From: Streptomyces sp. CB01373
GTDB taxonomy: Bacteria; Actinomycetota; Actinomycetes; Streptomycetales; Streptomycetaceae
Direction of reading: 5' to 3'
Assembly (NCBI RefSeq): GCF_002803075.1
Contig: NZ_NNBK01000019.1
Coordinates: 1-64,000, forward strand
DNA length: 64,000 nucleotides
Positions 16,696 through 24,694 of this stretch are shown one piece after another (the stretch's first letter is position 1; each line of letters opens with the position of its first letter). The position numbers and the translations under genes are program-made. The notes under the pieces are model-generated. The model saw only the letters and a list, made by a program, of their open reading frames with translations. It did not search any database and was not told the origin of the DNA.

Positions 16696-17364
16696 GTGAG
16701 CGCAGAGCGACACGGCGACGGCCCGGTGAGGCAGTACGCGGGAGAGTTCGAGATCCATCTGACGGTCCGCCTGGAAACCGGCGAGGGCGAGGAGGTGCCG
16801 CTGCGCGTCTGGGCGGAACGCCACGGTTTCAAGTACACGCACATCGTGCTCGACCGGGGACGCACACCGGACCAGCCCATGCTGACGTGTCACGGACGCG
16901 GGAACCTGGCCGGACAGCTGGCGACGGCCCGACAGTGGGTGGAACGACTGCGCGGCGACGGATTCCGGGTCGCCCGGGTGAAGATCGAGGCCGCGCCCTG
17001 GAACACCGACGTCCCGAAGACGGACGCCGAGGCCGGCACTCTCCCCGAGGGCCTCTATTTCGAGCATCACGTCAAACTGCTCCTGTCCGGGGAGGCGGAG
17101 GTGGCCTCGGTACGGGCGCTGGCCGTGCCGTATGCGGCGCACGTCTCCCGCAACGCCCGCCGGGACCTCGCGGCGGGCCGGCACGAGCGCTTCGTCACGC
17201 AGCGTTGCCGTGGCGTCGGCAGGGACGAGGCGGGCCGCCGCCTCCGTGCACTGCTCCGTGCCCTGGACGACGCCGGACACGCGGCCGTGGAGGTGGAGAG
17301 GGAGTTCGTCGTCCACGACGACAACCCGGCCGTGGACGACGGCTGGATGGGATCCTTGGAATGA
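16696..17364 (+). CDS. unrecognised 222-aa partner of the AbiEii-like gene
   Basis: No family recognised. The protein is mixed alpha/beta and soluble. Conserved-looking blocks are EFEIHLTVRL, GFKYTHIVLDRG, PMLTCHGRGN, LPEGLYFEHHVKLLL and AVEVEREFVVHDDN. The alternating strands with His and charged residues suggest an enzyme or nucleotide-binding fold, but no catalytic signature can be named. GTG 16696 lies 7 bases after TACGGT (16683-16688), suggesting a leaderless start; an in-frame start at 16666 would fall before that box. The stop is 69 bases before the nucleotidyltransferase gene on the same strand, so they are probably one transcript. It might be the cognate antitoxin or an accessory protein, although it is not an AbiEi-type HTH antitoxin. 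Confidence 0.7.
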   Translation: MSAERHGDGPVRQYAGEFEIHLTVRLETGEGEEVPLRVWAERHGFKYTHIVLDRGRTPDQPMLTCHGRGNLAGQLATARQWVERLRGDGFRVARVKIEAAPWNTDVPKTDAEAGTLPEGLYFEHHVKLLLSGEAEVASVRALAVPYAAHVSRNARRDLAAGRHERFVTQRCRGVGRDEAGRRLRALLRALDDAGHAAVEVEREFVVHDDNPAVDDGWMGSLE

Positions 17365-17433
17365 CCGGGCACACGCACGCGTCCGTGGCGTCGGCCGCCG
17401 CGAAACAGGCGTCAGGGAAGGGAAGATGCGAGG

Positions 17434-18669
17434 ATGTCCGGTTCCTGGAAGAAGTTCGGGTGGCGCAGCGACGCGGTGCCCCGGGATCCGCTGGACGACG
17501 AGACCCGGGCCCGCCTCGACCTGCCGTCGACGCTGCGCCCGGTCACGGACAAGGGCGCAGTACAGCGTCCCGTCTTCGACCCGGCGCTCAAGCAGTACTC
17601 CAACGCCTACCGGGCCGCGGACCCACGGTTCGCCGCCCCCGACACCGAACGTGCCTGGCATGCGGCTCGGCGAACCGCGACAGACCTGGTCCTCTGCGCG
17701 ATCGCCGGCTCACCCTGGGCGGACTCGCTCGTGCTGCGGGGCAGTGTCCTGCTCCGGGCCTGGTTCGGCGACGCGGCACGGGAGCCGGGGGACCTGGACT
17801 TCGTCGTCGTGCCTCCGTCATGGCGGATCGAGGAGGCGCGGACCGAGGCCATGCTGACGGGCGTGGCCCGTGCTGCCGAGGACGCCGCCCGCCGCCAGGG
17901 AGGCGACGTCCGGTTCGTCGCGGCGGAAGCCGCCGCCGACGACATCTGGACGTACGACCGGGTTCCCGGCCGACGTGTCGTTCTGCCCTGGAGGTGTGAC
18001 GGTCTGCCGGGCGGAGTCGTCCAGATGGACTTCGTCTTCAACGAGCACCTCCCCGTCGCCCCGGAACCAGCCCTTCTCCCGTCCGCCTCTAGCGCCCCGG
18101 ACACCATGCTGAACGGGGCCACGGCCGAGCTGTCCCTGGCCTGGAAGCTCATGTGGCTGCTGACCGACATGCATCCGCAGGGCAAGGACCTCTACGACGC
18201 CGTCCTGCTCGCGGAGCATACGCCCCTGCGGTACGACCTGCTGCGGCGGGTCTTCCTCCTCCAGACCGATCCGTACGACGGCTGCCGCCCGGTGGGACCC
18301 GCCGAGATCTCGGCTCTCAGATCGCGCGTGGAATGGAATCACTTCCGCGCCGAGTACCCGGACATCCGGACGGACGCGGCCGGCTTCGTCGACCGCCTGG
18401 TCACTGCCCTCGCACCCACCTTCGCAGTGGACGAACCGGTGAGGCTGAAGGACGCCGAGTACGCGCGCCACGCACGATGGCTGGAAACCCTGACCCAGGA
18501 GTACCGGGAGCTGCTCCACCGCACGAGCATGCGCACGGTGCAGGACAGGATGCACACGCTCCCGACGGCCGCGGTCACCGTCATTACCCGCGAACTCCAT
18601 GGCCTGGACGGCCCCGGCACGCGGGACACCGGCACGCGGGACGCCGGGACGGATGACTGCGGCGTCTGA
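17434..18669 (+). CDS. AbiEii/MenA-like nucleotidyltransferase (putative type IV toxin)
   Basis: 411 residues. The nucleotidyltransferase core shows LVLRGSVLLRAWFG followed by EPGDLDFVVVP, the GS...DxD pattern of DUF1814/AbiEii toxins, which add nucleotides to tRNA or otherwise block translation. The second family block is present as AWKLMWLLTDMHPQGKDLYD. The N-terminal 60 residues (including SGSWKKFGWR and RPVTDKGAVQRPVFDP) and a C-terminal helical region are extra; 411 aa is longer than the usual 300. The tail has a short repeat (GTRDTGTRDAGTD). ATG 17434 has a GA-rich site upstream. The preceding 222-aa gene is the only candidate partner. Catalytic acids appear intact. Confidence 0.75.
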   Translation: MSGSWKKFGWRSDAVPRDPLDDETRARLDLPSTLRPVTDKGAVQRPVFDPALKQYSNAYRAADPRFAAPDTERAWHAARRTATDLVLCAIAGSPWADSLVLRGSVLLRAWFGDAAREPGDLDFVVVPPSWRIEEARTEAMLTGVARAAEDAARRQGGDVRFVAAEAAADDIWTYDRVPGRRVVLPWRCDGLPGGVVQMDFVFNEHLPVAPEPALLPSASSAPDTMLNGATAELSLAWKLMWLLTDMHPQGKDLYDAVLLAEHTPLRYDLLRRVFLLQTDPYDGCRPVGPAEISALRSRVEWNHFRAEYPDIRTDAAGFVDRLVTALAPTFAVDEPVRLKDAEYARHARWLETLTQEYRELLHRTSMRTVQDRMHTLPTAAVTVITRELHGLDGPGTRDTGTRDAGTDDCGV

Positions 18670-18695
18670 GGAAGGCGCCGCCTACGGTGCCTTCC
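18670..18695 (+). terminator. hairpin after the nucleotidyltransferase gene
   Basis: GGAAGGCGCC (18670-18679) pairs with GGTGCCTTCC (18686-18695), one G-T pair, 6-base loop, immediately after the stop. Confidence 0.6.
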
Positions 18696-19084
18696 GCTGC
18701 TGCATCTCGGCTCTGGCCTGCAGGAACGCGCTCACCGTGGGGCAAGGTCCTGTGAGGGTGCCTGACCTTCGGTAGACAGGCACTGCTGCCCGGCCGGACC
18801 TACGCGCTGGCCTTCCGCGGGTCCGGCAGTTACCTGGCATACGTCCACTTCACCGCCGCCGACGTCGCCTCCCTCCGGCCGGGGTGTTACGCCGTTGGGG
18901 GTCCAGGTAGCCCACGTATTACCCGGCCCGTCTGGAGGCCGTCGCCCTGGACGGGCACCATCGAAAAGTCCAGGAGTGGGCGGGCGCTGGCGGGCGGGGT
19001 GTCACCGGAGGCCGCCAGTCTGATGGCCGAGCTCTGGTGCGATCAGACGTGGAGCGAAGCCCGGACAGATGGATTCCGTTGTCA
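18696..19084. other. gap with coding-like fragments, no intact gene
   Basis: Two short stretches have coding-style third-position GC but no start. On the plus strand, about 18784-18890 reads LLPGRTYALAFRGSGSYLAY, then VHFTAADVASLRPG. On the minus strand, 18770 down to about 18693 reads TLTGPCPTVSAFLQARAEMQ and ends at a stop. Neither matches a family I know. They look like remnants of two genes broken during insertion or deletion. Confidence 0.3.
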
Positions 19085-21784
19085 TCAGTCCTCGTCAGGC
19101 ACGGCCTCCACTCCATCACGCCCGCGCATACGGAGGAAGATCGGGTTGGTTGCGGCTGTGGTTTGCTCCAGGCTGTCGGCCTCGGCCGTCCTTCCCTCGG
19201 CCCGGAGCAAGCGGACCATGTCGTGGGTGACAGCGGCCTCGTTCCACGAGTAGGAGCCCGACAGGTATACGGCGAGGGCTGCTTCGAGATCGGAGTGCGC
19301 CTCCACGTACTGGCCAAGTTCCCGGTAGGCGACGCCGCGGAGGTGTCGGGCCATGGATCCGGCGTAGGCGTCTCCTGCTCGTTCAACCACGTTGATGGCG
19401 TGGGTGAGCGGTTCGAGGGCGGCTTCTGGCTGACGGGCCTTGATGCGGAGCCAGCCGATGTCTCGCTGTGTGTGCGCTTGCCACATCTCGTCGCCGATCT
19501 CCTCGAAGAGGCGCAACGCGGCCCCGGCCGTGGCCGCGGCCTCGTCGAGGTATCCCATGCCGGCCAGGACGCGAATCCTGGCGTTGGTGACGCGCCCCAT
19601 CCAGTGCCGCTCGCCCATCGGCCCGAAGATCTCCTCGGCCCGGTCGTAACGCTCACGAGCCTCCTGCCGACGGCCGAGTAGGCGATAGATCTTGCCGAGG
19701 GCGTAGAGGCTGGCGCCCTCCCACCTACGGTCATTGAGCGCCCGGAAGTCGCGGATGGCGGACTCCAGGAGGGGAGCTGCCTCCTCCGGACGGCGCAGGT
19801 AGCCGAGAGTCTCGGCCAGCGTCCGCCGCAGACGGGCCTGGGCCCTGCGGTCACCGGTGCCTTCGGCCAGCCGGAGGGCCTCCCGCTGGCTCTGCTCCGC
19901 CAGTTCAGGACTTCCTCGCCACCGCTGGAACTCACCGAGCTTCTCCAATGAGTTGAGGACATGCCATGAGTCGTCGCCAGCACGCAGCCGGTCTGCTGCC
20001 GTGGCCATGTGGTCCAGGGCTTTTCTGAAGTCCCTCTTCGCCGCGTACGCGCGGGCGACGATCATCTCGTCCCGGGCACACCCGACCGGGTCGGCGCTGA
20101 CGTCCGGTTCGTTGCGGACAAGCAGCATGAGCGCGGTGTCCGGCGCACCTTCGGACACGGCGGCCGAAGCGCGGGCGCGCCGTAGGCTCGCGAGTACGCG
20201 AGACCGGGTCTCGGAAGGCGACGCATCGAACAGCCAGTCCGCAGAGCCGGTAGGAAGGTCGATATCGTCGAGGAAATAGGACAGCGCTTCACCGATATCG
20301 GCCGCTTCGGCGTTCATGTCGAGGCTCCTGGCGCGGCCGATGGCCCAGCGAAGCCGCTCCTGCTCGGCCGAAACCCAACTGGCAGCTGATGCCTGTCCCA
20401 GATCGCCGTCGCTCTCAGCGGACACCTCCGCACCGAGTTCCGGCGCACGCTGCGCGGCAAGACTGACCGCCGCGTCACGATACGCCTTGACCAGGCGGGC
20501 CTCGTATTGGCGCTGCTCTGCCGGCGGCAACTGCTCGTACTGCTCGGCTGTGAAGACACGGACCAGATCGTGGACGCGATAGCTGGGACCCGCCCCCTCA
20601 CCGCCCTGTGATTCCATCAGACTGACCTCGATCAGCTCGTCGCACGTCGCAAACGCTGTCATGCGGGCGGGAACAACGTGCTCGAAATGCCAGTCGGTAA
20701 CCCTCCCGACCGGGAGCGAGGTGATCAGCCCGAACGCCGCCCGAGTGGATTCTCTGAGGTCCCGATGGGTGAGCATCAAACACGCGTGCAGACTTTCGTC
20801 CTCGAATTCAAGCAACCTGAGGCGGAACTTCTCGTCCTCCAGGAGTTCCCTCATGCGGCTCAGGCTCAGGTCGGGGCGCTGCCTGAGTTTCGAGCCGACG
20901 ATGCGTAGGGCCAGCGGGAGCCTGTCACAGAAACGGGTGATCTCCAAAGCGACCGCGGGGGCACTGGCGATGCGCTCGCGGCCGGCGTAGTGGGCGAGTA
21001 CGTCCAACGCCTCGCTCTCGTCCGGCAGTGCGACCGGCACTGGCTTACGTCGGGTGACACCAGCGGAGAGCGCTTTTCGGCTGGTGATCAGGACCGAGCA
21101 TCCCGCGCCCGTCGGCAGGAGAGGTCGCAGCTGTTCCGTGCTGTGGGCGTTGTCCAGCAAGATCAGCAACCTCTGGTCGTTGGTGAGGCTGCGGAGGAGA
21201 GAGGACCGGCCATCGACGTCGGCCGGAAGATCGTCGCGGGCCATACCCAGGCGCTCCAGGAGCTGCTCCAGCGCCTCACCACTCGTCTTGGGGGCGTCGC
21301 CGTCGCCCCGGAGGTTGATGTAGAGCTGCCCGTCGGGATACGCGTGCTTCACTCGGTGTGCCGCGGTGAGGGCGAGAGCGGTCTTGCCGATGCCCGCTGC
21401 TCCGTGCACGACGACAATCTTCGACTGGCTTTCCGAGACGTTTACCGGTAGAGCACCACGGGACGGGGTGGGAACATCCTTGAGTAAGGTCAGAAGCACG
21501 CCCAAGAGAGCCTCGCGCCCCACCAGGGGCTCCACATCTGGCAGTCGATACCGAAGGCGCCGCTCCGCCGCCCCTGCCGGCTCCTCTCGTCGCTCACTGA
21601 CCGCCTGATAGGCCAGGATTCCGCCAGTCGCCGCAGCGATACCAAGGGATGCCGCTACGGCGGTCGTTCCGTCGAGCACGTCCGAAATGACGCCGCTGGC
21701 CGTACCCAGAACAGTGACGCCGAAAGTCGTACTGGCCAGGAGAACCGTGTTGCGACGTGAACGGATCTGTTCCGCCATGGACAT
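19085..21784 (-). CDS. membrane-anchored STAND (NB-ARC) ATPase with TPR repeats
   Basis: 899 residues. Residues about 10-60 form two hydrophobic helices (TVLLASTTFGVTVLGTASGV and TAVAASLGIAAATGGILAYQ), then an NB-ARC/STAND ATPase with Walker A VVHGAAGIGKTALAL and Walker B LLILLDNAHS, followed by GLPL-like LPLALRIVG. From about residue 500 tetratricopeptide-like repeats fill the C-terminus (EAAPLLESAIRDF, EARERYDRAEEIFG, EAALEPLTHAINV). It resembles the ATPase-TPR part of AfsR/SARP proteins but lacks the DNA-binding domain. ATG 21784 is used, with a GGGGG just upstream; ATG 21778 is equally possible. STAND proteins switch from ADP to ATP form on sensing a signal. No effector domain is visible, so the two-helix membrane part may itself be the output. 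Confidence 0.82.
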   Translation of the reverse strand: MSMAEQIRSRRNTVLLASTTFGVTVLGTASGVISDVLDGTTAVAASLGIAAATGGILAYQAVSERREEPAGAAERRLRYRLPDVEPLVGREALLGVLLTLLKDVPTPSRGALPVNVSESQSKIVVVHGAAGIGKTALALTAAHRVKHAYPDGQLYINLRGDGDAPKTSGEALEQLLERLGMARDDLPADVDGRSSLLRSLTNDQRLLILLDNAHSTEQLRPLLPTGAGCSVLITSRKALSAGVTRRKPVPVALPDESEALDVLAHYAGRERIASAPAVALEITRFCDRLPLALRIVGSKLRQRPDLSLSRMRELLEDEKFRLRLLEFEDESLHACLMLTHRDLRESTRAAFGLITSLPVGRVTDWHFEHVVPARMTAFATCDELIEVSLMESQGGEGAGPSYRVHDLVRVFTAEQYEQLPPAEQRQYEARLVKAYRDAAVSLAAQRAPELGAEVSAESDGDLGQASAASWVSAEQERLRWAIGRARSLDMNAEAADIGEALSYFLDDIDLPTGSADWLFDASPSETRSRVLASLRRARASAAVSEGAPDTALMLLVRNEPDVSADPVGCARDEMIVARAYAAKRDFRKALDHMATAADRLRAGDDSWHVLNSLEKLGEFQRWRGSPELAEQSQREALRLAEGTGDRRAQARLRRTLAETLGYLRRPEEAAPLLESAIRDFRALNDRRWEGASLYALGKIYRLLGRRQEARERYDRAEEIFGPMGERHWMGRVTNARIRVLAGMGYLDEAAATAGAALRLFEEIGDEMWQAHTQRDIGWLRIKARQPEAALEPLTHAINVVERAGDAYAGSMARHLRGVAYRELGQYVEAHSDLEAALAVYLSGSYSWNEAAVTHDMVRLLRAEGRTAEADSLEQTTAATNPIFLRMRGRDGVEAVPDED

Positions 21785-22084
21785 ACCCCCGAATTTGGCG
21801 TGGCCCGGTGACGCCCTGACGGCGGTCATGGATCAGCAGAGTGAGGCACGAGCCGCAACCAGGGTCCCATGTCGGGGTGCTGCCCGTACACGCCTTCTTG
21901 GGTACCGAGCCGCTCACGTAACCCCGGTCGATCCTCGAGCCGTTCTACGGGTGCAAGACATGCCGCAGCGCGACCAGGGGGGTCGCCCGTGCTGAGGAAC
22001 ACTTGCGGAAACAGGCCATGCGGGTACGCCGCGAAGGGGCGGTACGGCAGCCGGGTGCGCGCACCGTGACCCCGGCCTGTCCCG
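21785..22084. other. 300-base gap without a recognised gene
   Basis: Lies between the start of the STAND gene and the helicase remnant. No convincing promoter, hairpin or coding frame was found. It presumably holds the STAND gene promoter and debris from the helicase truncation. Confidence 0.3.
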
Positions 22085-22630
22085 TCACGCCCCCGCCTCC
22101 ACCAGGAACCGGCTCGGCTCGCCGGACCAGGAGACGTACAGGCTGTCGCGCGGCCTCGTGCAGGCGACGAACAGCAGGCAGCGCTCGGACATCATGTCGG
22201 TCTCGTGCTGCTGGGGATCGACCTCGGGTGGCGTGATCGCCTTCGGGAAGGGGAGTGCGCCGTCGCCCGCGCCGATCACGGCGACGCAGCGGAACTCCAG
22301 GCCCTTGAACGAGTGCATGGTCCCGACCCGCACGGCCTCCGACTCGCCCGTGGCGTCGGCGGTCCGCAGCGATGCGGCGGGGATGCCGGCGGCCTTGAGG
22401 TGGGCCACCGTCCTGGCGCAGGTCTTGTTGAACCTGGCGCTGACACCTATCTCCGCGGCGCTGACACCCGCCTCCATCCATGCCCGCACCTGAGCGACCA
22501 AAGCGTCCAGCTCCGCTTCCTCCGTCTCCGCGGCGTACGTGGTCGGGCCGTCGCCGTGCAGCGCGGAGCGGTACCCCAGCAGGGTCTCGTTCCGGTTCTC
22601 GTCCTCCAGACGGGTGATGGGCCGGGAGAA
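22085..22630 (-). pseudogene. UvrD/Rep-type helicase, C-terminal remnant
   Basis: The frame reads as the last 180 or so residues of a superfamily I DNA helicase: RLEDENRNETLLGYRSALHG, then VRVGTMHSFKGLEF (motif V), and ERCLLFVACTRPRDSLYVSW (motif VI region), ending FLVEAGA. Walker A, motif II and the whole N-terminal two thirds are missing. The frame stays open upstream but runs into the divergent DUF397 gene start at 22633, where helicase resemblance ends. An internal ATG at 22501 could yield 138 aa, but it would lack ATPase activity. This is a truncated gene, cut at its 5' side near 22630. Confidence 0.65.
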
Positions 22631-22632
22631 AA

Positions 22633-22839
22633 ATGACCGTTCAGCCCACTCAGCCGACTGTGCCGGAGTCGGCCTGGTTCAAGAGCAGCTACAGCAGCGG
22701 CGGGGGCGGGGAGTGCGTTGAAGTTGCCGCAGCCACCGGAGCTGTCCTCGTTCGGGACTCAAAGCGGCCCACAGCGGCCAAGGTTGCTTTCGGAGCCGAA
22801 GCGTGGGTCGGCTTCGTGCGGATGGCCGCCGCGCACTGA
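22633..22839 (+). CDS. DUF397 protein, orphan
   Basis: 68 residues matching DUF397 (SAWFKSSYSSGGGGECVEVA ... VLVRDSKRP ... WVGFV). These small Streptomyces proteins normally sit next to an XRE-type regulator and act with it in development and antibiotic control, in a toxin-antitoxin-like arrangement. Here no XRE gene is adjacent; the upstream neighbour is a broken helicase on the other strand, so this is an orphan copy, perhaps left by the same deletion. ATG 22633 follows GGGAGAA. Two strong hairpins follow the stop. Confidence 0.85.
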   Translation: MTVQPTQPTVPESAWFKSSYSSGGGGECVEVAAATGAVLVRDSKRPTAAKVAFGAEAWVGFVRMAAAH

Positions 22840-22857
22840 GCTGACGGACGTACGACG

Positions 22858-22889
22858 GTTGGGGCCCGGGTGCGCACCCGGGCCCCAAC
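22858..22889 (+). terminator. 32-base perfect palindrome after DUF397
   Basis: GTTGGGGCCCGGGTGC (22858-22873) is followed immediately by its reverse complement (22874-22889). It lies 18 bases after the stop, with no unpaired loop bases in the symmetric model. Confidence 0.7.
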
Positions 22890-22908
22890 GGTGTCACAGG
22901 TCGTCCAG

Positions 22909-22945
22909 CCCCTCCTCCTGGCCGATCATCCGCCAGGAGGAGGGG
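22909..22945. terminator. second hairpin in the DUF397 downstream gap
   Basis: CCCCTCCTCCTGG (22909-22921) pairs perfectly with 22933-22945 around an 11-base loop. With the palindrome before it this makes a tandem terminator. From 22946 to 23120 I see nothing further. Confidence 0.55.
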
Positions 22946-23120
22946 CGGGCGCTGCGGTCGAGGTTGGACGTGAGAGCTCGACGAACTCTTCGCTCACACA
23001 CGGCCCTGCTGCGCGACCATCCGTCCGACGGCACGGGTCGAGGCCGCGTGCCAACGATGAGGAGGATGACTGCCGAGAATCACCGCAGGTCACCGCACTG
23101 TTCGGCGACTCCTGCTGGTG

Positions 23121-23148
23121 TTGGGCCTGGAGTGGCGGCCGTTAACAT
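23121..23148 (+). promoter_or_regulatory. predicted promoter of the PASTA-like gene
   Basis: TTGGGC (23121-23126), 16 bases, TAACAT (23143-23148). It gives a leader of about 139 bases before TTG 23294. Confidence 0.4.
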
Positions 23149-23293
23149 CTCCATATGTCGGTAACTGTCGCGCAGGGCCTCCTGCACGGCGCCCGGCGGC
23201 GTGGGATGTGTCTTTGCGAAGGGGCGGCGTACCGGCCCCCGGGGCTCACAGCTCGACATGTCCGGATAACTCATCGAAAGAGCTGGAGAACCG

Positions 23294-24631
23294 TTGTCCG
23301 ATCTGCTGGCCAAGGACTGGCGCACCGCCGGAGCCGCCGCTGGTGAGAGCATCTCCCTGTCCGACGAACAAGCGAAGGCGCTGCTGGGGGAACTGGGGCC
23401 CGAGGAAGACGTCCGGGCCATCTACCACAATGGCTGGGGCTGTGCCGTGCTCACGAGGAACGGTCTCATTCTCCTGCGGAACCTGCTGACGCCCAGAGCG
23501 ACCCGCGTCCCGGCGCCCCTGCGGATCCTCCGCTGCACCTACGGCATGTTCGGCTCCGTCGATGTCCTCGTCCACGGGCATCCGCACAAGCTGTGGGGGT
23601 CAAAACTCGACCCGAAGGGCGAGTGCCTCGTGGCCATGGGCGAAATCCTGCCCCTCGGCTCCCCCTTGCGCCCCGGCGGCGGAATACGGTTCGTCACCTG
23701 GATGAGCCGACACCCTGTTCTCGTGTCCGCGGCTGTGATCGGAGTCGTCTTCGCCGTCCTGGGCCCGGGTTCCAACGAGAAGGAGAAGGAGGTCGTGGTC
23801 CAGAAGCCCGAGCCCGCTCTGGCCGTACCCGACTTCAAAGGGACCTCTCTCGCCATAGCGGCCGCGTCGGCCGACCTGCATCCGTGGCAGATGGTGTCGG
23901 CAGCCGACGCCTCCTCCGATCGCCGGCCGGTGAAGACCACCACGACCGGCTGGCAGGTCTGCTTCCAGAGCCCGTCCCACGACGAGGTGGTCCGTCCGTC
24001 AGCCGGGACGCTGACCCTGTACGCGGTCCCGGAGCAGGAGGAGTGCCCGACTCGGCTGCACGGCCCCCGCCGGGTCGTCATGCCGGACCTCATCGGCGAT
24101 CGCGCCGACGATGCTTCCCTCGCTCTCGGCGACCTCGGCCTGGAGCCCACGATCTACTTCCACGCCTATACCGGCAAGCGTATGTACGACGGGCTGCAGG
24201 AGCTGGCCGACTGGCGGGTGTGCAGGCAGCAGCCGGAACCCGGTACCGAGGTCACGACCGGGGCACAGATCGACCTGTGGCTGATCGGCCCCGGCGACCC
24301 CTGCGTCAAACCCAGCCCCAAGGCGAAGCCCAAGCCGAAGCCCGAACCAAAACCGAAGCGGAAGCCGCAGCCGCACCCCCAGCCTTCCTACGGCACCAGC
24401 TCGGGCGGCGGTTCCACCAGTGGCGGGTCGTCCACCCGCTCGGGTGGTTCCACCAGTGGTGGGTCGTCCACCGGCTCGGGCGGTGGCACCGGTGGCGGAA
24501 GTCAGGCCGGTATCCAGTTCGGGCAGTACTGCTCTCCCGTCGGTGCCATCGCGACGACCACCGACGGGCGGCCTGCGAAGTGCTTCATGGGCAAGGACGG
24601 CAATGCCCGGTGGGGGTACAACTCAGGGTGA
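23294..24631 (+). CDS. membrane protein with PASTA-like repeats and Pro/Lys- and Gly/Ser-rich stalk
   Basis: 445 residues, starting at TTG with GGAGAA just upstream. The N-terminal 120 residues (LSDEQAKALLGELGPEEDV, HNGWGCAVLTRNGLILL) form a cytoplasmic domain of PH-like appearance. One membrane helix (HPVLVSAAVIGVVFAVLG) sits near residue 145. Outside are two PASTA-like units (AVPDFKGTSLAIAAAS; VVMPDLIGDRADDASLALGD), each ending in a Cys-containing strand. A stalk alternates Lys-Pro repeats and Gly/Ser repeats, then a small Cys-pair module (FGQYCSPVGAI ... GRPAKCFMGKDG). No kinase domain is present, although PASTA units are usually found on Ser/Thr kinases binding muropeptides. A cell-wall sensing or anchoring role is inferred. 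Confidence 0.6.
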   Translation: MSDLLAKDWRTAGAAAGESISLSDEQAKALLGELGPEEDVRAIYHNGWGCAVLTRNGLILLRNLLTPRATRVPAPLRILRCTYGMFGSVDVLVHGHPHKLWGSKLDPKGECLVAMGEILPLGSPLRPGGGIRFVTWMSRHPVLVSAAVIGVVFAVLGPGSNEKEKEVVVQKPEPALAVPDFKGTSLAIAAASADLHPWQMVSAADASSDRRPVKTTTTGWQVCFQSPSHDEVVRPSAGTLTLYAVPEQEECPTRLHGPRRVVMPDLIGDRADDASLALGDLGLEPTIYFHAYTGKRMYDGLQELADWRVCRQQPEPGTEVTTGAQIDLWLIGPGDPCVKPSPKAKPKPKPEPKPKRKPQPHPQPSYGTSSGGGSTSGGSSTRSGGSTSGGSSTGSGGGTGGGSQAGIQFGQYCSPVGAIATTTDGRPAKCFMGKDGNARWGYNSG

Positions 24632-24644
24632 CCGGGTAACGACT

Positions 24645-24673
24645 CCCGGCCCCAGACGGGAACCAGGGCCGGG
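24645..24673. terminator. bidirectional terminator between convergent genes
   Basis: CCCGGCCC (24645-24652) pairs with GGGCCGGG (24666-24673) between the PASTA-like gene and the family 10 glycosylhydrolase gene. Confidence 0.5.
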
Positions 24674-24694
24674 CCCGAAGGTGGTGATGCCGTG

